This document shows positions 17,267 through 29,420 of a stretch of DNA of 64,000 bases, piece by piece. The DNA lies in contig NZ_JAVJSE010000013.1 of the NCBI RefSeq assembly GCF_040219615.1, positions 310,001 to 374,000 on the forward strand, written 5' to 3'. Numbering within the stretch: the stretch's first letter is position 1; every line of letters starts with the position of its first letter. Position numbers and translations under genes: made by a program. The DNA comes from Thalassobaculum_A sp040219615 (GTDB taxonomy: Bacteria; Pseudomonadota; Alphaproteobacteria; Thalassobaculales; Thalassobaculaceae). The notes under the pieces are model-generated. The model was not told the origin of the DNA, did no database searches, and was given only the letters and a program-made list of their open reading frames with translations.

Positions 17267-18094
17267 ATGCTGCGCGTCCTCGACATGGCGAACGACCCCG
17301 GCAAGGGCCGCGACTCCGAGGACCGGACCGGCCACCGGGCCGGCGACGGCATCGCCTGGATCGTCGACGGCGCCACCGACGTGTGCGCCGGCCGGCTGTT
17401 CCCGGAGGCACCGAGCGACGCCTTCTGGTTCGCCGACGCCGCCCACGCCCTGCTGGAAGCCCTGCCGCCGGGACCGCCGGAAACCGTGATCGGCGCCCTG
17501 GTCGACGGCCTGCGCGCCCGGATCGAGGCGCGCACCGGGGCGCCGGTCGAGGCCATCCCGCCGGGCGACATGCCGAGCGCGGCCCTGACCCGGATGCAGA
17601 TCGATCCGATTTCGAAACGGCTTGTCTTCGCGTCGCTGCCGGACTGCACCGCGATCGTGCTGCCGCCGGCCGGCCGCGGCTTCGCCGTCGAGAAGGCGCC
17701 GCCCCGGCTCGACGAGCAGGCCCAGGCCCGCGACCTGATCGCCGCCGGCGCCGACATCCCGGCGGTGCTGCGGGCCCAGCGGGCGATGATGAACCGGCCG
17801 GACGGCTACCCGGTGCTCAGCGTGCACCGGTCGGCGGCCGGGCGGCTGGAGGTCCGGAGCCACGACGCCGCGCCCGGCACCCGGGTGCTGCTGTGCACCG
17901 ACGGCTTCTACCGGCTGGTCGACATGTACGGCCTGCTGGACGACGACGGGCTGGTCCGGGCCGCCCTGGACCAGGGGCTGGCCTCGCTGGTGCGGCGGCT
18001 GCGCGGGTTCGAGGCCGACGCCGCCGAGGATGCCCGGTTCGGCCGCTTCAAGACCTCGGACGACGCGGCCGCGATCCTGCTGGCGGTCGCCTGA
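17267..18094 (+). CDS. PP2C-like protein phosphatase domain protein
   Basis: This 275-residue soluble protein has PP2C-type features: GDGIAWIVDGATD near residue 28-40 (metal-binding DG), RVLLCTDGFYRLVD near 205-218 and TSDDAAAILL at the end. These match the Asp positions of bacterial PPM phosphatases, although the domain is divergent and an HG/DG motif early on is not textbook. It may reverse Ser/Thr phosphorylation in the cytoplasm; no kinase is encoded nearby. ATG 17267 is preceded by GGGAG at a good distance. It converges on murJ, with 3 bases between the stops. Confidence 0.78.
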   Translation: MLRVLDMANDPGKGRDSEDRTGHRAGDGIAWIVDGATDVCAGRLFPEAPSDAFWFADAAHALLEALPPGPPETVIGALVDGLRARIEARTGAPVEAIPPGDMPSAALTRMQIDPISKRLVFASLPDCTAIVLPPAGRGFAVEKAPPRLDEQAQARDLIAAGADIPAVLRAQRAMMNRPDGYPVLSVHRSAAGRLEVRSHDAAPGTRVLLCTDGFYRLVDMYGLLDDDGLVRAALDQGLASLVRRLRGFEADAAEDARFGRFKTSDDAAAILLAVA

Positions 18095-18097
18095 CGC

Positions 18098-19645
18098 TCA
18101 ACCGCGCCGGCGCAGCGCCGCCTTGAGCTCGGACGGGCGGGCGGCGCCCAGCACGGTGCCGACGACGGCGTAGACCGTCAGGCCGACGGCGATCACCGCC
18201 GCCAGCGCCGCCACGCCCTCGGCGCTGCCGGCGGTCAGCCAGGGTTCGAGCCCCCGCACCGCCGCCCACAGGGCCGCGGCCATCGCGGCGGCGGCGGCGG
18301 CGATCCGCAGCGCCCGGCGGCGCAGCCGGGCGTCGGGGCGGAAATGCCCGCGCCGCATCAGCAGCCAGCCCAGCAGCCCGGCGTTCAGCCAGGCCGCGAG
18401 CGTGGTGGCGAGCGCGATGCCGACATGGGCGAACAGCGGCATCAGCACCAGGTTGAAGGCCAGGTTGGCCAGCACCCCGACGACCGCCACCTTGACCGGC
18501 GTGGCGGTGTCGCGCCGCGCGAAGAAGCCCGGCTGGAACGCCTTGATCAGCACGAAGGCCGGCAGGCCGGCGGCGAACGCCGCCATCGCCGCCGCCGTGG
18601 CGTCGCCGTCGGCGGCGGCGAACCGGCCGCGCTCGAACAGCACCGCGGTCAGGGGATCGGCGATCACCAGCAGCGCCGCGGCCGCCGGCAGGGTCAGCAG
18701 CAGACCCATCTCGATCGCCCGGTTCTGGGTGCCCGCCGCTTCCGTTTCGTTTCCGGAACGCACCTGCCTGGCCAGCATCGGCAGCAGGGCGGTGCCGATC
18801 GCCACGCCGACCACGCCGAGCGGCAGCTGCACCACCCGGTCGGCGTAGTACAGGAACGAGACCGAGCCGGCCGGCAGCAGCGAGGCCAGCACCACGTCGA
18901 CCAGCAGGTTGACCTGCACCACGCCGGCCCCCAGCGCCGCCGGCAGCATCAGCTTGAGCAGGCGCCGCACCTCCGGCGTCAGCCGCGGCCGGCGCAGCCG
19001 CGGCAGCACCCCTTCGCGCCGGCAGACTTCGGCCAGGAACAGCGCCTGCCCGACCCCGGCGAGCGCCACGCCCCAGGCCAGCGCGTGGCCGGGCGTCTCG
19101 GTCCGGCCGGCCGCCAGCACCAGGGCGGCGATCAGCACCAGGTTCAGCAGGATCGGCGCCGCCGCCATCGCCCAGAACCGGTCGAGGCTGTTCAGGATCC
19201 CGCCCCACAGCGCGACCAGCGAGATCAGCGGCAGGTAGGGGAAGGTGATGCGGGTCAGCTCGACCGCCAGGCCGAAGCGCTCGGGCTCGTCGGCGAAGCC
19301 GGGGGCCAGCACCAGCATGGCCCAGGGCATCGCCACCTCGATCGCCAGCAGGAACGCCAGCAGCACCGCCAGCAGCACCGCCTGGACCTCGGCCGCGAAG
19401 TCGACCGCGGCCTTGCGGCCGTCGGCCTCCAGCGTGCCGGCGAACATCGGCACGAAGGCGACGGTCAGCGCCCCCTCGCCGGTCAGCCGGCGGAAGAAGT
19501 TCGGCAGCTTGAACGCCACGAAGAACGCGTCGGCCACCGGCCCGGCCCCGAGCAGCGCGGCGATCAGGATGTCGCGCACGAAGCCGGTGACCCGGCTGAC
19601 CAGGGTGAAGCCGCCGACGGTGGCGATGGCGCGGACCAGGGACAT
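18098..19645 (-). CDS. murJ: Lipid II flippase MurJ
   Basis: MurJ moves lipid II across the inner membrane for peptidoglycan synthesis. The 515 residues have about 14 hydrophobic segments and the family landmarks: VSRVTGFVRDILIAALLG (two arginines), GPVADAFFVAFKLPNFFRRL (Asp and the Arg pair), GEGALTVAFVPMF and VLFERGRF. It is the canonical copy, unlike the divergent paralogue at 13598-14920. It lies 68 bases downstream of glnD on the same strand, a neighbourhood conserved in Alphaproteobacteria, and is probably cotranscribed with it. Confidence 0.96.
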   Translation of the reverse strand: MSLVRAIATVGGFTLVSRVTGFVRDILIAALLGAGPVADAFFVAFKLPNFFRRLTGEGALTVAFVPMFAGTLEADGRKAAVDFAAEVQAVLLAVLLAFLLAIEVAMPWAMLVLAPGFADEPERFGLAVELTRITFPYLPLISLVALWGGILNSLDRFWAMAAAPILLNLVLIAALVLAAGRTETPGHALAWGVALAGVGQALFLAEVCRREGVLPRLRRPRLTPEVRRLLKLMLPAALGAGVVQVNLLVDVVLASLLPAGSVSFLYYADRVVQLPLGVVGVAIGTALLPMLARQVRSGNETEAAGTQNRAIEMGLLLTLPAAAALLVIADPLTAVLFERGRFAAADGDATAAAMAAFAAGLPAFVLIKAFQPGFFARRDTATPVKVAVVGVLANLAFNLVLMPLFAHVGIALATTLAAWLNAGLLGWLLMRRGHFRPDARLRRRALRIAAAAAAMAAALWAAVRGLEPWLTAGSAEGVAALAAVIAVGLTVYAVVGTVLGAARPSELKAALRRRG

Positions 19646-19713
19646 GGGTGCGAGGATCTACGCGATTCGGGGGGGATCGGATAGCGCCGGATCGCGGCGC
19701 GAGGAAGGCAGGG

Positions 19714-22560
19714 TCACGCCGCCTTGCGGTCCTCGGCGGCGCCCAGGGCCTTCATCAGCGCCTTGCGGATGTCCTCCAGCTTGCTCTTGCTGTCGATCTT
19801 CAGGCCGAACACGTCCTTCAGGTAGAACACGTCGACGAAGCGCTCGCCATAGGTCGAGATCGACGCCGAGTGGATCTGCACCCCGACCCCGGCGAGCGCC
19901 CGGGTCATCCGCCACAGCACCCCGGGCGCGTCGCGACCGTTCACCTCCACCACGGTGTGGGTGACGCTGGCCTTGTTGTCGATCAGCACCCGCGGCGGCG
20001 CCCGCAGGGCGCGCGTGCGGCGGCCGAGCGACGGCTTGCGGGCCTCCAGCGCCCGGTCGACCCGCAGGGTGCCGCCGAGCGCCCGCTCGATCGCCGAGGC
20101 CAGCTTGGCGATCCGGTCCGGCCGGTCGAACGCCTTGCCGTCCTCGCCCTGGATCATGAAGGTGTCGAGCGCCATGCCGTTCGACAGGGTGAAGATCCGG
20201 GCGTCGACCACGTCGGCCCCGGTCGCCGCCATGGCGCCGGCGATCCGCGAGAACAGCCCGGGATGGTCGGTGGCGTAGACCGTCACCTCGGTGACCGCGC
20301 GCGCCGTGTCGACCCGGGTGTCGACCGCCAGATGGGCGCCGTCCCGTGTCGCCTCCCGCACCAGCCGGGCGTGCCGGGCGTGGGTGTCGGAGTCGAAGGC
20401 CAGCCAGTAGGCGGGATAGCCGAGCGCCGTATGGGCCTCGACCTCGGCCTCGCTCCAGTCCGGCAGGGCGTCCGCCAGCCGGCGCTTGGCGGCCTCGATC
20501 CGGGCGGCGGTGCCGCGCCGCAGCGAGTCGCCCGACAGCGCCTCGTAGGCGCGGTAGTAGAGATCGCGCAGCAGCTGTGCCTTCCAGCCGTTCCAGACAT
20601 GCGGCCCGACCCCGCGGATGTCGGCGACGGTCAGCACCAGTAGCAGCCGCAGGCGCTCCGGCGACTGCACGATCTTCACGAAGTCCTCGACCGTCTTCGG
20701 GTCGTTGACGTCGCGCTTGAAGGCGGTGTTGGACATCAGCAGGTGCCAGCGCACCAGCCATGCGACCGTGTCGGTCTCCTCCTCGCTCATGCCGAGGCGC
20801 GGGCACACCCGGCGCGCCACCCGCTCGCCCAGGACCGAATGGTCGCCGCCGCGGCCCTTGGCGATGTCGTGCAGGAACACCGCGACGTAGAGCGCGCGCC
20901 GCGACAGCACCTTGTGCACCACCTCGGTGGCGATCGGGGCCACCTCCTTGAGATCGCCGGCCTCGATGTCGTGCAGCACCGAGAGGCACTGCAGGGTGTG
21001 CTCGTCGACCGTGTACAGGTGGTACATGTCGAACTGCATCTGGGCGATCACCCGGCCGAAATCCGGCACGAACTTGCCGAGCACGCCGGCCTCGCTCATG
21101 CGCCGCAGGATCGGCGCCGGGTTCTTCGGCCCGCTCAGCATCTCCAGGAACAGCCGGTTGGCCTCCGGGTCCCGGCGCAGCTCGGCGTCGACCCGGTTCA
21201 GATTCTGGGTGATCAGGCGGAGCGCCTGCGGATGCACCATGGCGTTGCGCGCCTGCGCCTCGTGGAACATCCGCACGATGTTGACCGGGTCGCGGGCGAA
21301 GGCCTCGTCGTCCAGCACCGTGATACGGTCGGCGGCGATCATGAAGTCGCCGAAGCGCTCCTCGGTCAGCAGCCGCGACAGCCGGACCCAGGGCCGCCGC
21401 CGCTTGTGCTCGGACTCGATCGCGGCGCAGAAGATGCGGGTCAGGTCGCCGACGTCCTTGGCCGTCAGGTAGTAGTGCTTCATGAAGCGCTCGACCGCGA
21501 CCGCGCCGGCGTGGTCGGTGTAGCCCAGCCGCTCGGCGATCACCGGCTGCATCTCGAAGGTCAGCCGCTCCTCGGCCCGGCCGGCCATGTAGTGCAGCCA
21601 GCAGCGGATCGTCCACAGCAGCTTCTGGGCCTTGGCGAAGCGCCGGGCCTCGCCCAGAGTCAGAACCCCGCGGTCGACCAGCCGGGTGACGTCGTCGACC
21701 CGGTAGACGTATTTGCCGATCCAGAACAGCGTGTGCAGGTCGCGCAGGCCGCCCTTGCCGTCCTTGATGTTCGGTTCGACAACGTAACGGGAATCCCCGA
21801 GCCGGCGGTGCCGCTCGTCCGACTCCTGCAGCTTGGCCTCCACGAAGCCGATCGGCGAGCCGGCGGCCACGTCCTTGAAGAACCGCTCCCGCAGTTCGGC
21901 GTAGAGCTGCTCGTCACCCCACAGGAAGCGGGATTCCAGCAGCGACGTGCGGATCGTCACGTCGGCCTTGGCCTGGCGGATGCATTCCTCGCAGGAGCGG
22001 GTCGCGTGCCCGACCTTCAGGCCGAGGTCCCAGAGCATGTACAGCAGGTACTCGACGATCTGCTCGCCGCGCGGGGTCTGCTTGTAGGGCCGCAGGAACA
22101 GCAGGTCGACGTCGGACTGCGGCGCCATCTCGCCGCGGCCGTAGCCGCCGACCGCGACGATCGCGATGCGCTCGGCGGTCGTCGGGTTGGTGGCCGGGAA
22201 CTCGCGCTCGGTCGCCAGCCGGGCCGCCGCCTCGATCAGCCGGTCCATCAGCCAGGCGTTCTGCCGCACGCAGGCGGCGCCGTCGTTGCTGGCCTCGAAG
22301 CGTCGGCGGATCTCGGCGTTGCCGGTGGTCAGGGCGTCCTTCAGGCGGGCCAGGACGGCGGTGCGCCGGAGCCCGGCGTCGTCCTCGCATGACACGATCG
22401 CCTCGATGTCGGCGGCCAGCACCGCGGCATCGCAGATCGACCTGGCGTTCGGGACGCGCTTGCGCACCACGGCGAGGCCGTCGACGTCGACCGGACCGGG
22501 GTCGGCGGCATTGGCGTCGGGGGCGGTCTCGCTGTCCGGCGCCAGATCGGTGGCGGCCAT
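19714..22560 (-). CDS. glnD: Bifunctional [protein-PII] uridylyltransferase/uridylyl-removing enzyme
   Basis: GlnD senses glutamine and uridylylates or de-uridylylates PII proteins, controlling nitrogen assimilation. The 948 residues have the expected order: nucleotidyltransferase core AVGGYGRGEMAPQSDVDLLFL (about 118-140), a PII-UTase helical domain, an HD domain with LHDIAKGRGGDHS (about 500-515) and two C-terminal ACT domains (TEVTVYATDHPGLFSRIAGA and HTVVEVNGRDAPGVLWRMT). ATG 22560 is used. All signature residues seen are intact. No PII or glutamine synthetase gene is in the window. Confidence 0.97.
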   Translation of the reverse strand: MAATDLAPDSETAPDANAADPGPVDVDGLAVVRKRVPNARSICDAAVLAADIEAIVSCEDDAGLRRTAVLARLKDALTTGNAEIRRRFEASNDGAACVRQNAWLMDRLIEAAARLATEREFPATNPTTAERIAIVAVGGYGRGEMAPQSDVDLLFLRPYKQTPRGEQIVEYLLYMLWDLGLKVGHATRSCEECIRQAKADVTIRTSLLESRFLWGDEQLYAELRERFFKDVAAGSPIGFVEAKLQESDERHRRLGDSRYVVEPNIKDGKGGLRDLHTLFWIGKYVYRVDDVTRLVDRGVLTLGEARRFAKAQKLLWTIRCWLHYMAGRAEERLTFEMQPVIAERLGYTDHAGAVAVERFMKHYYLTAKDVGDLTRIFCAAIESEHKRRRPWVRLSRLLTEERFGDFMIAADRITVLDDEAFARDPVNIVRMFHEAQARNAMVHPQALRLITQNLNRVDAELRRDPEANRLFLEMLSGPKNPAPILRRMSEAGVLGKFVPDFGRVIAQMQFDMYHLYTVDEHTLQCLSVLHDIEAGDLKEVAPIATEVVHKVLSRRALYVAVFLHDIAKGRGGDHSVLGERVARRVCPRLGMSEEETDTVAWLVRWHLLMSNTAFKRDVNDPKTVEDFVKIVQSPERLRLLLVLTVADIRGVGPHVWNGWKAQLLRDLYYRAYEALSGDSLRRGTAARIEAAKRRLADALPDWSEAEVEAHTALGYPAYWLAFDSDTHARHARLVREATRDGAHLAVDTRVDTARAVTEVTVYATDHPGLFSRIAGAMAATGADVVDARIFTLSNGMALDTFMIQGEDGKAFDRPDRIAKLASAIERALGGTLRVDRALEARKPSLGRRTRALRAPPRVLIDNKASVTHTVVEVNGRDAPGVLWRMTRALAGVGVQIHSASISTYGERFVDVFYLKDVFGLKIDSKSKLEDIRKALMKALGAAEDRKAA

Positions 22561-22712
22561 ATGTCCTCCGGCGAATCAGTCGGCGGAGCATAAGGCCAGG
22601 ACCCGCCGCCGTCACGCCGCCGTCACGGTTTGCAGGATTGACGCCGCGGGAGCTTGCGACCGGCAGTCGAATCCCCGAGGCTCGCCTCGACGGGCAGCCG
22701 GAGGGACGGAAG

Positions 22713-23894
22713 GTGACGGCGGAGCGGGCGGAGGTTGTGATCGTGGGCGGCGGGGCGGTCGGCTCCGCGGCCGCCTATTTTCTGGCGGCCGAGCCGGGCT
22801 TCGACGGGCGGGTCGTGGTGGTCGAGCGCGACCCGACCTACGCCCGCGCCTCCACCCCGCTGTCGGCCGGCGGCATCCGCCAGCAGTTCTCGATCCGCGA
22901 GAACGTCGAGATCGGCCTGTTCGCACGCGAGTTCATCGGCCGCGCCGGCGAGCTGCTGGCGGTCGACGGCGAGGCGCCGGACCTCGGCTTCGTCGAGGGC
23001 GGATACCTGTTCCTGGCGCCGCCCGAAGGCCGGGCGATCCTGGCCGAGAACCACGCGGTGCAGACCGCCGCCGGGGCCGCCATCGCCTGGCTGGAGCCGG
23101 ACGGCCTGGCCGCCCGTTTCCCCTGGCTGAACGTCGACGGGCTCGCCGCCGGCGCCTTCGGCGAGCGCGGCGAGGGCTGGCTCGACCCCAACACCCTGCT
23201 GCAGTCCTTCAAGCGCAAGGCCCGCGCGCTGGGAGCCGAGTACCGGACCGACGAGGTGGTGGCGATCGAGCGCAGCGGCGGCGGCGTCGAGGCGGTGCGG
23301 CTGGCCTCGGGCGACCGGATCGAGTGCGGAACGGTCCTGGTCGCCGCCGGCGCCAACGCCGGCGCCGTCGCGCGGCTGGCCGGGGTCGCGCTGCCGGTCG
23401 GCCCGCGCATCCGCACGATCTACCAGATCGACTGCCGGGAGCCGCTGCCGCTGCTGCCGCTGACCATCGACCCGAGCGGGGTGTTCGTGCGGCCCGAGGG
23501 CAAGGGCTACATCTGCGGCGTGTCGCCGCCCGAGGACCAGGACCCGGAGTCCTGGGAGATCGAGGTCGACTGGCGCTGGTTCGAAGAGGTGGTCTGGCCG
23601 GCCCTGGCGCACCGGGTCCCGGCCTTCGAGGCGGTCAAGCTGACCGGCGCCTGGGCGGGGCCCTACGACTACAACGCGCTCGACCAGAACGCGGTGATCG
23701 GCCGGCACCCGACGATCGGCAACCTGCTGTTCGCCACCGGATTCTCGGGCCACGGCCTGCAGCAGAGCCCGGCCGCCGGCCGTGCCGTCATGGAGTTGGT
23801 CGTCCACGGCGGCTACCGGACCATCGACCTGAGCCGTTTCGGAATCGAACGGATTTTCGAGAACCGGCCGCTGAAGGAACGCAACGTGGTGTGA
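22713..23894 (+). CDS. FAD-dependent oxidoreductase (DAO family)
   Basis: This 393-residue D-amino-acid-oxidase-family flavoprotein has an N-terminal dinucleotide-binding motif VVIVGGGAVGSAAAYFL (GxGxxG), a VVVVERDPTYARAST segment and SAGGIRQQFS. The C-terminal end has AVIGRHPTIGNLLFATGFSGHGLQQSP, the second FAD-binding block. The pattern most resembles the FOXRED1/sarcosine-oxidase-like group. The substrate is unknown. The start is GTG 22713 with GGAGGGACGG just upstream; a longer frame antisense to glnD is not used. It diverges from glnD and converges on the small coiled-coil gene. Confidence 0.88.
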   Translation: MTAERAEVVIVGGGAVGSAAAYFLAAEPGFDGRVVVVERDPTYARASTPLSAGGIRQQFSIRENVEIGLFAREFIGRAGELLAVDGEAPDLGFVEGGYLFLAPPEGRAILAENHAVQTAAGAAIAWLEPDGLAARFPWLNVDGLAAGAFGERGEGWLDPNTLLQSFKRKARALGAEYRTDEVVAIERSGGGVEAVRLASGDRIECGTVLVAAGANAGAVARLAGVALPVGPRIRTIYQIDCREPLPLLPLTIDPSGVFVRPEGKGYICGVSPPEDQDPESWEIEVDWRWFEEVVWPALAHRVPAFEAVKLTGAWAGPYDYNALDQNAVIGRHPTIGNLLFATGFSGHGLQQSPAAGRAVMELVVHGGYRTIDLSRFGIERIFENRPLKERNVV

Positions 23895-23908
23895 GGGACC
23901 CGTCCCTG

Positions 23909-24112
23909 TTATGCCTCGGCGAGGTCGAGCCGCCGCTCGATCCGCTCGACCCGGCCGTCGAGCCGGTCCAGGCGGCGATTCACCCCGGCGAGTCCCTCCT
24001 CGACCCCGGTCAGGCGGCGCTTCAAGTCGCCGACATCCTCGCGCAGCAGCTGCATACCGGCATCGAGGCGGCGCAGATACTCCAGGATCAGGCTTTCGGG
24101 CTCGCGGGTCAT
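23909..24112 (-). CDS. Small coiled-coil protein of unknown function
   Basis: This 67-residue, highly charged protein is one continuous heptad-like helix: LILEYLRRLDAGMQLLREDV, then DLKRRLTGVEEGLAGVNRRL and RLDGRVERIERRLDLAE. It has no catalytic motif and no signal peptide. Small proteins of this composition are frequent in Alphaproteobacteria and are annotated as hypothetical. It lies between the convergent FAD oxidoreductase gene (14 bases away) and mutS on the same strand. The function is unknown; a trimerising or adaptor role is speculation. Confidence 0.65.
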   Translation of the reverse strand: MTREPESLILEYLRRLDAGMQLLREDVGDLKRRLTGVEEGLAGVNRRLDRLDGRVERIERRLDLAEA

Positions 24113-24167
24113 GGCGGCATCCTAGCACGGTTCACGCGCCGGGGTTATGGACAGGCCGGGACTGCTT

Positions 24168-26933
24168 TCACGCCTCCGCCAGCTTCGCCTTCAGCGCGTA
24201 CAGCGCGTCGAGCGCCTGGCGCGGGGTGAGCTCGTCGGGATTGAGCGCCCGCACCGCCTCGTCCAGCGGGCTCGGCTCGGCCGCGGCCGCGGTCTTCGAG
24301 GTCGGCCGGGCCGCCGAGAACAGCGGCAGGTCGGCCATCAGGTCGCGCGGCGCGGCACCCTGCTCGCCCGACTCCAGGCGTTGCAGCACCTCCTCGGCCC
24401 GCGCCACCACCGCCGGCGGCAGCCCGGCCAGCTTGGCGACGTGGATGCCGTAGGAGCGGTCGGCGGCGCCGGCCACCACCTCGTGCAGGAACACCACGTC
24501 GCCCTTCCACTCCTTGACCGCCATGGTGTGGCAGGACAGCGCCGCCAGCCGCTCGGCCAGCGCCGTCAGCTCGTGGTAGTGGGTGGCGAACAGCGCCCGG
24601 CAGCGGTTGCGCTCGTGCAGGCTCTCGACCGTCGCCCAGGCGATCGACAGGCCGTCGAAGGTGGCGGTGCCGCGGCCGATCTCGTCGAGGATCACCAGTG
24701 CCCGCGGCCCGGCCTGGTTCAGGATCGCGGCGGTCTCCACCATCTCGACCATGAAGGTCGAGCGACCGCGCGCCAGGTCGTCGGCCGCCCCGACCCGGCT
24801 GAACAGCCGGTCGACCACGCCGATCCGGGCACTGGCCGCCGGCACGAAGCTGCCGCACTGGGCGAGCACGGCGATCAGCGCGTTCTGCCGCAGGAAGGTC
24901 GACTTGCCGGCCATGTTCGGCCCGGTGACCAGCCAGACCCGGTCGTCCGGGCCGAGCCGGCAGTCGTTCGCCACGAAGGCGGCCGGCCCCTCCGGCAGGG
25001 TCGCCTCGACCACCGGGTGGCGGCCGGCCTCGACCGCGAAGCCGACGCCGTCGTCGACCGCCGGCCGGCACCAGTCGCGGGCCGCCGCCAGCTCGGCCAG
25101 CGCCGCCGCCACGTCGAGCCGGGCCAGCGCCGCCGCCGCCAGCCCGATCGGCCCGGCCCGGGTAAGAACCTCGGCGGCGAGCGCCCGGAACGCCTCCTGC
25201 TCGAGCGCCAGCGCCTTGTCGGCGGCGGTCGAGACCTCGCGCTCCAGCTCGCCGAGCTCGACCGTCGTGAAGCGCACGGCGCTGGCCATGGTCTGGCGGT
25301 GGATGAAGCCGTCGCGGCCCATCAGCTTGTCGGCGTGGCTGGCGCCGACCTCGACGAAATAGCCCAGCACGTTGTTGTGCTTGACCTTCAGCGAGGCGAC
25401 CCCGGTCTCGCCGGCGTAGCGGGCCTGCAGCCCGGCGATCAGCCGCCGGCTGTGGTCGCGCAGGTCGCGCAGCCGGTCGAGCTCGGGGTCGTGGCCGGCC
25501 GCCACGAAGCCGCCGTCGCGGGCCAGCAGCGGCAGTTCCGCCGCCAGCGCCCGGCCCAGCAGGGCGACCAGGCCGTCATGGCCGCCGAGCTCGTCCAGGG
25601 CCTCGAGCACCGCCGGCGGCGGCGCCTCCAGCGGGCCGCCGCCGGCGACCGCGGCCCGCACCGCCGGCACCTCGGCCAGGGCGTCGCGGATCGCCGCCAG
25701 GTCGCGCGGGCCGCCACGCTCCAGCGCCAGCCGCGACAGCGCCCGGTCGATGTCGGGGATCCGCCGCAGGGCGTCGCGGAGATCGTTGCGGGACCGCGAC
25801 GAATTTACGAAGTACTGCACCGCGTCGAGCCGCCGGTCGATCGCCGCCGGGTCGGTCAGCGGGGCCGCGAGCCGGGCCGCCAGCAGCCGCGCGCCGGCCC
25901 CGGTGACGGTCCGGTCGAGCACCGCCAGCAGGCTGCCGCGGCGCTCGCCGGTCAGGGTCCGGGTCAGTTCCAGGTTGCGGCGGGTGGCGGCGTCGATCTC
26001 CATCAGCCCGCCCGGGCTCCAGCGCCGGAGCTCGGCCAGCCGCGGCAGCTTGCCCTTCTGGGTCAGCTCCAGGTAGTCGACCAGCGCGCCGGCGGCCCCG
26101 AGCTCGGCCCGCCCGAAGGCGCCGAAGCCGTCGAGTGCGGCAACGCCGTACAGGGTCTCGAGCCGGCGCCGGCCGTTCTCGCTGTCGAACCGGCTGCCGG
26201 GCAGCACCGAGGCGGTCGCTCGCCATTCGCCGAGCGCGGCCGCCAGCGCCGGGTCCTGGTCGAGCCGCTCCGACACCAGCAGTTCGGCCGGGGCCAGCCG
26301 GGCCAGCGCCGCCTCCAGCCCGCGGCCGTCGAGCGGCTGGGCCTGGAAATCGCCGGTCGACATGTCGACCCAGGCCAGTCCCATCGCGCCGCCGGCCTCG
26401 GCCAATGCCGCCAGGTAGTTGTGCCGGCGGGCGTCCAGCAGGCTGTCCTCGGTGAGGGTGCCGGGGGTGACGATCCGCACCACCGCGCGCCGGACCACCG
26501 ACTTGCCGCCGCGCTTCCGGGCCTCGGCCGGATCCTCGGTCTGCTCGCACACCGCCACCCGGTGGCCCTGGCGGATCAGCCGGGCGAGATAGGATTCGGC
26601 GGCATGGTGCGGCACCCCGCACATCGGGATCGGCTCGCCCTGGTGCTGGCCGCGCTTGGTGAGCGTGATGTCGAGCGCCCGGGCGGCGGTGACCGCGTCG
26701 TCGAAGAACATCTCGTAGAAATCGCCCATCCGGTAGAACAGCAGGCAGTCCGGGTGCTCGCGCTTGACCTGGAAGAACTGCGTCAGCATCGGGCTGGCGC
26801 CGTCCAGGCGCGCGTCGAAGTCGACGCCCGATGTCGTTTCGGACCCGGAATCGGGGGTTTCGGTCTCGAGGGCGGTGTCGCTCACGGGTGCGGTCGTGGT
26901 TCGCTTCGGGACGGGGACGGTCGGTGCCGGCAC
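24168..26933 (-). CDS. mutS: DNA mismatch repair protein MutS
   Basis: MutS recognises mismatches and starts repair with MutL. The 921 residues have the mismatch-binding domain with FYRMGDFYEMFFDDA (the Phe-x-Glu mismatch wedge region), the connector, lever and clamp domains, and the ATPase with Walker A GPNMAGKSTFLRQNAL, LVILDEIGRGTATFDGLSIA and FATHYHELT. The first 45 residues are a Thr/Pro-rich non-conserved leader. The GTG start at 26933 is the longest choice and GTG 26885 is an alternative; neither has a strong ribosome-binding site. It is divergent from the malic enzyme gene. Confidence 0.96.
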   Translation of the reverse strand: MPAPTVPVPKRTTTAPVSDTALETETPDSGSETTSGVDFDARLDGASPMLTQFFQVKREHPDCLLFYRMGDFYEMFFDDAVTAARALDITLTKRGQHQGEPIPMCGVPHHAAESYLARLIRQGHRVAVCEQTEDPAEARKRGGKSVVRRAVVRIVTPGTLTEDSLLDARRHNYLAALAEAGGAMGLAWVDMSTGDFQAQPLDGRGLEAALARLAPAELLVSERLDQDPALAAALGEWRATASVLPGSRFDSENGRRRLETLYGVAALDGFGAFGRAELGAAGALVDYLELTQKGKLPRLAELRRWSPGGLMEIDAATRRNLELTRTLTGERRGSLLAVLDRTVTGAGARLLAARLAAPLTDPAAIDRRLDAVQYFVNSSRSRNDLRDALRRIPDIDRALSRLALERGGPRDLAAIRDALAEVPAVRAAVAGGGPLEAPPPAVLEALDELGGHDGLVALLGRALAAELPLLARDGGFVAAGHDPELDRLRDLRDHSRRLIAGLQARYAGETGVASLKVKHNNVLGYFVEVGASHADKLMGRDGFIHRQTMASAVRFTTVELGELEREVSTAADKALALEQEAFRALAAEVLTRAGPIGLAAAALARLDVAAALAELAAARDWCRPAVDDGVGFAVEAGRHPVVEATLPEGPAAFVANDCRLGPDDRVWLVTGPNMAGKSTFLRQNALIAVLAQCGSFVPAASARIGVVDRLFSRVGAADDLARGRSTFMVEMVETAAILNQAGPRALVILDEIGRGTATFDGLSIAWATVESLHERNRCRALFATHYHELTALAERLAALSCHTMAVKEWKGDVVFLHEVVAGAADRSYGIHVAKLAGLPPAVVARAEEVLQRLESGEQGAAPRDLMADLPLFSAARPTSKTAAAAEPSPLDEAVRALNPDELTPRQALDALYALKAKLAEA

Positions 26934-27100
26934 CCTATCATGCCGACGGCGACGGTCACCATCGCGCGGGATCGCCCTTTTCGGCTGGCCTGCCGCCCGC
27001 TACGGTCTGGGGGAGAGGCGCGACACGACGCCGGGAGGAAACGTCGTCCCGACCGCTGCGAAGCGATTCGCAGGGCACCGGGGCGGCCGCGAGGAGCGAC

Positions 27101-29365
<2,265 letters not shown>

Positions 29366-29420
29366 CCGCCCGCGCCGGCCCGGTAGCCGGCAACCCGGTC
29401 GGGCGCAGTATGGGGAAGCC

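Noticed and set aside
23909..24112. Antitoxin or toxin next to mutS
   Set aside because: There is no partner gene, RHH or toxin motif; only a coiled-coil is visible.
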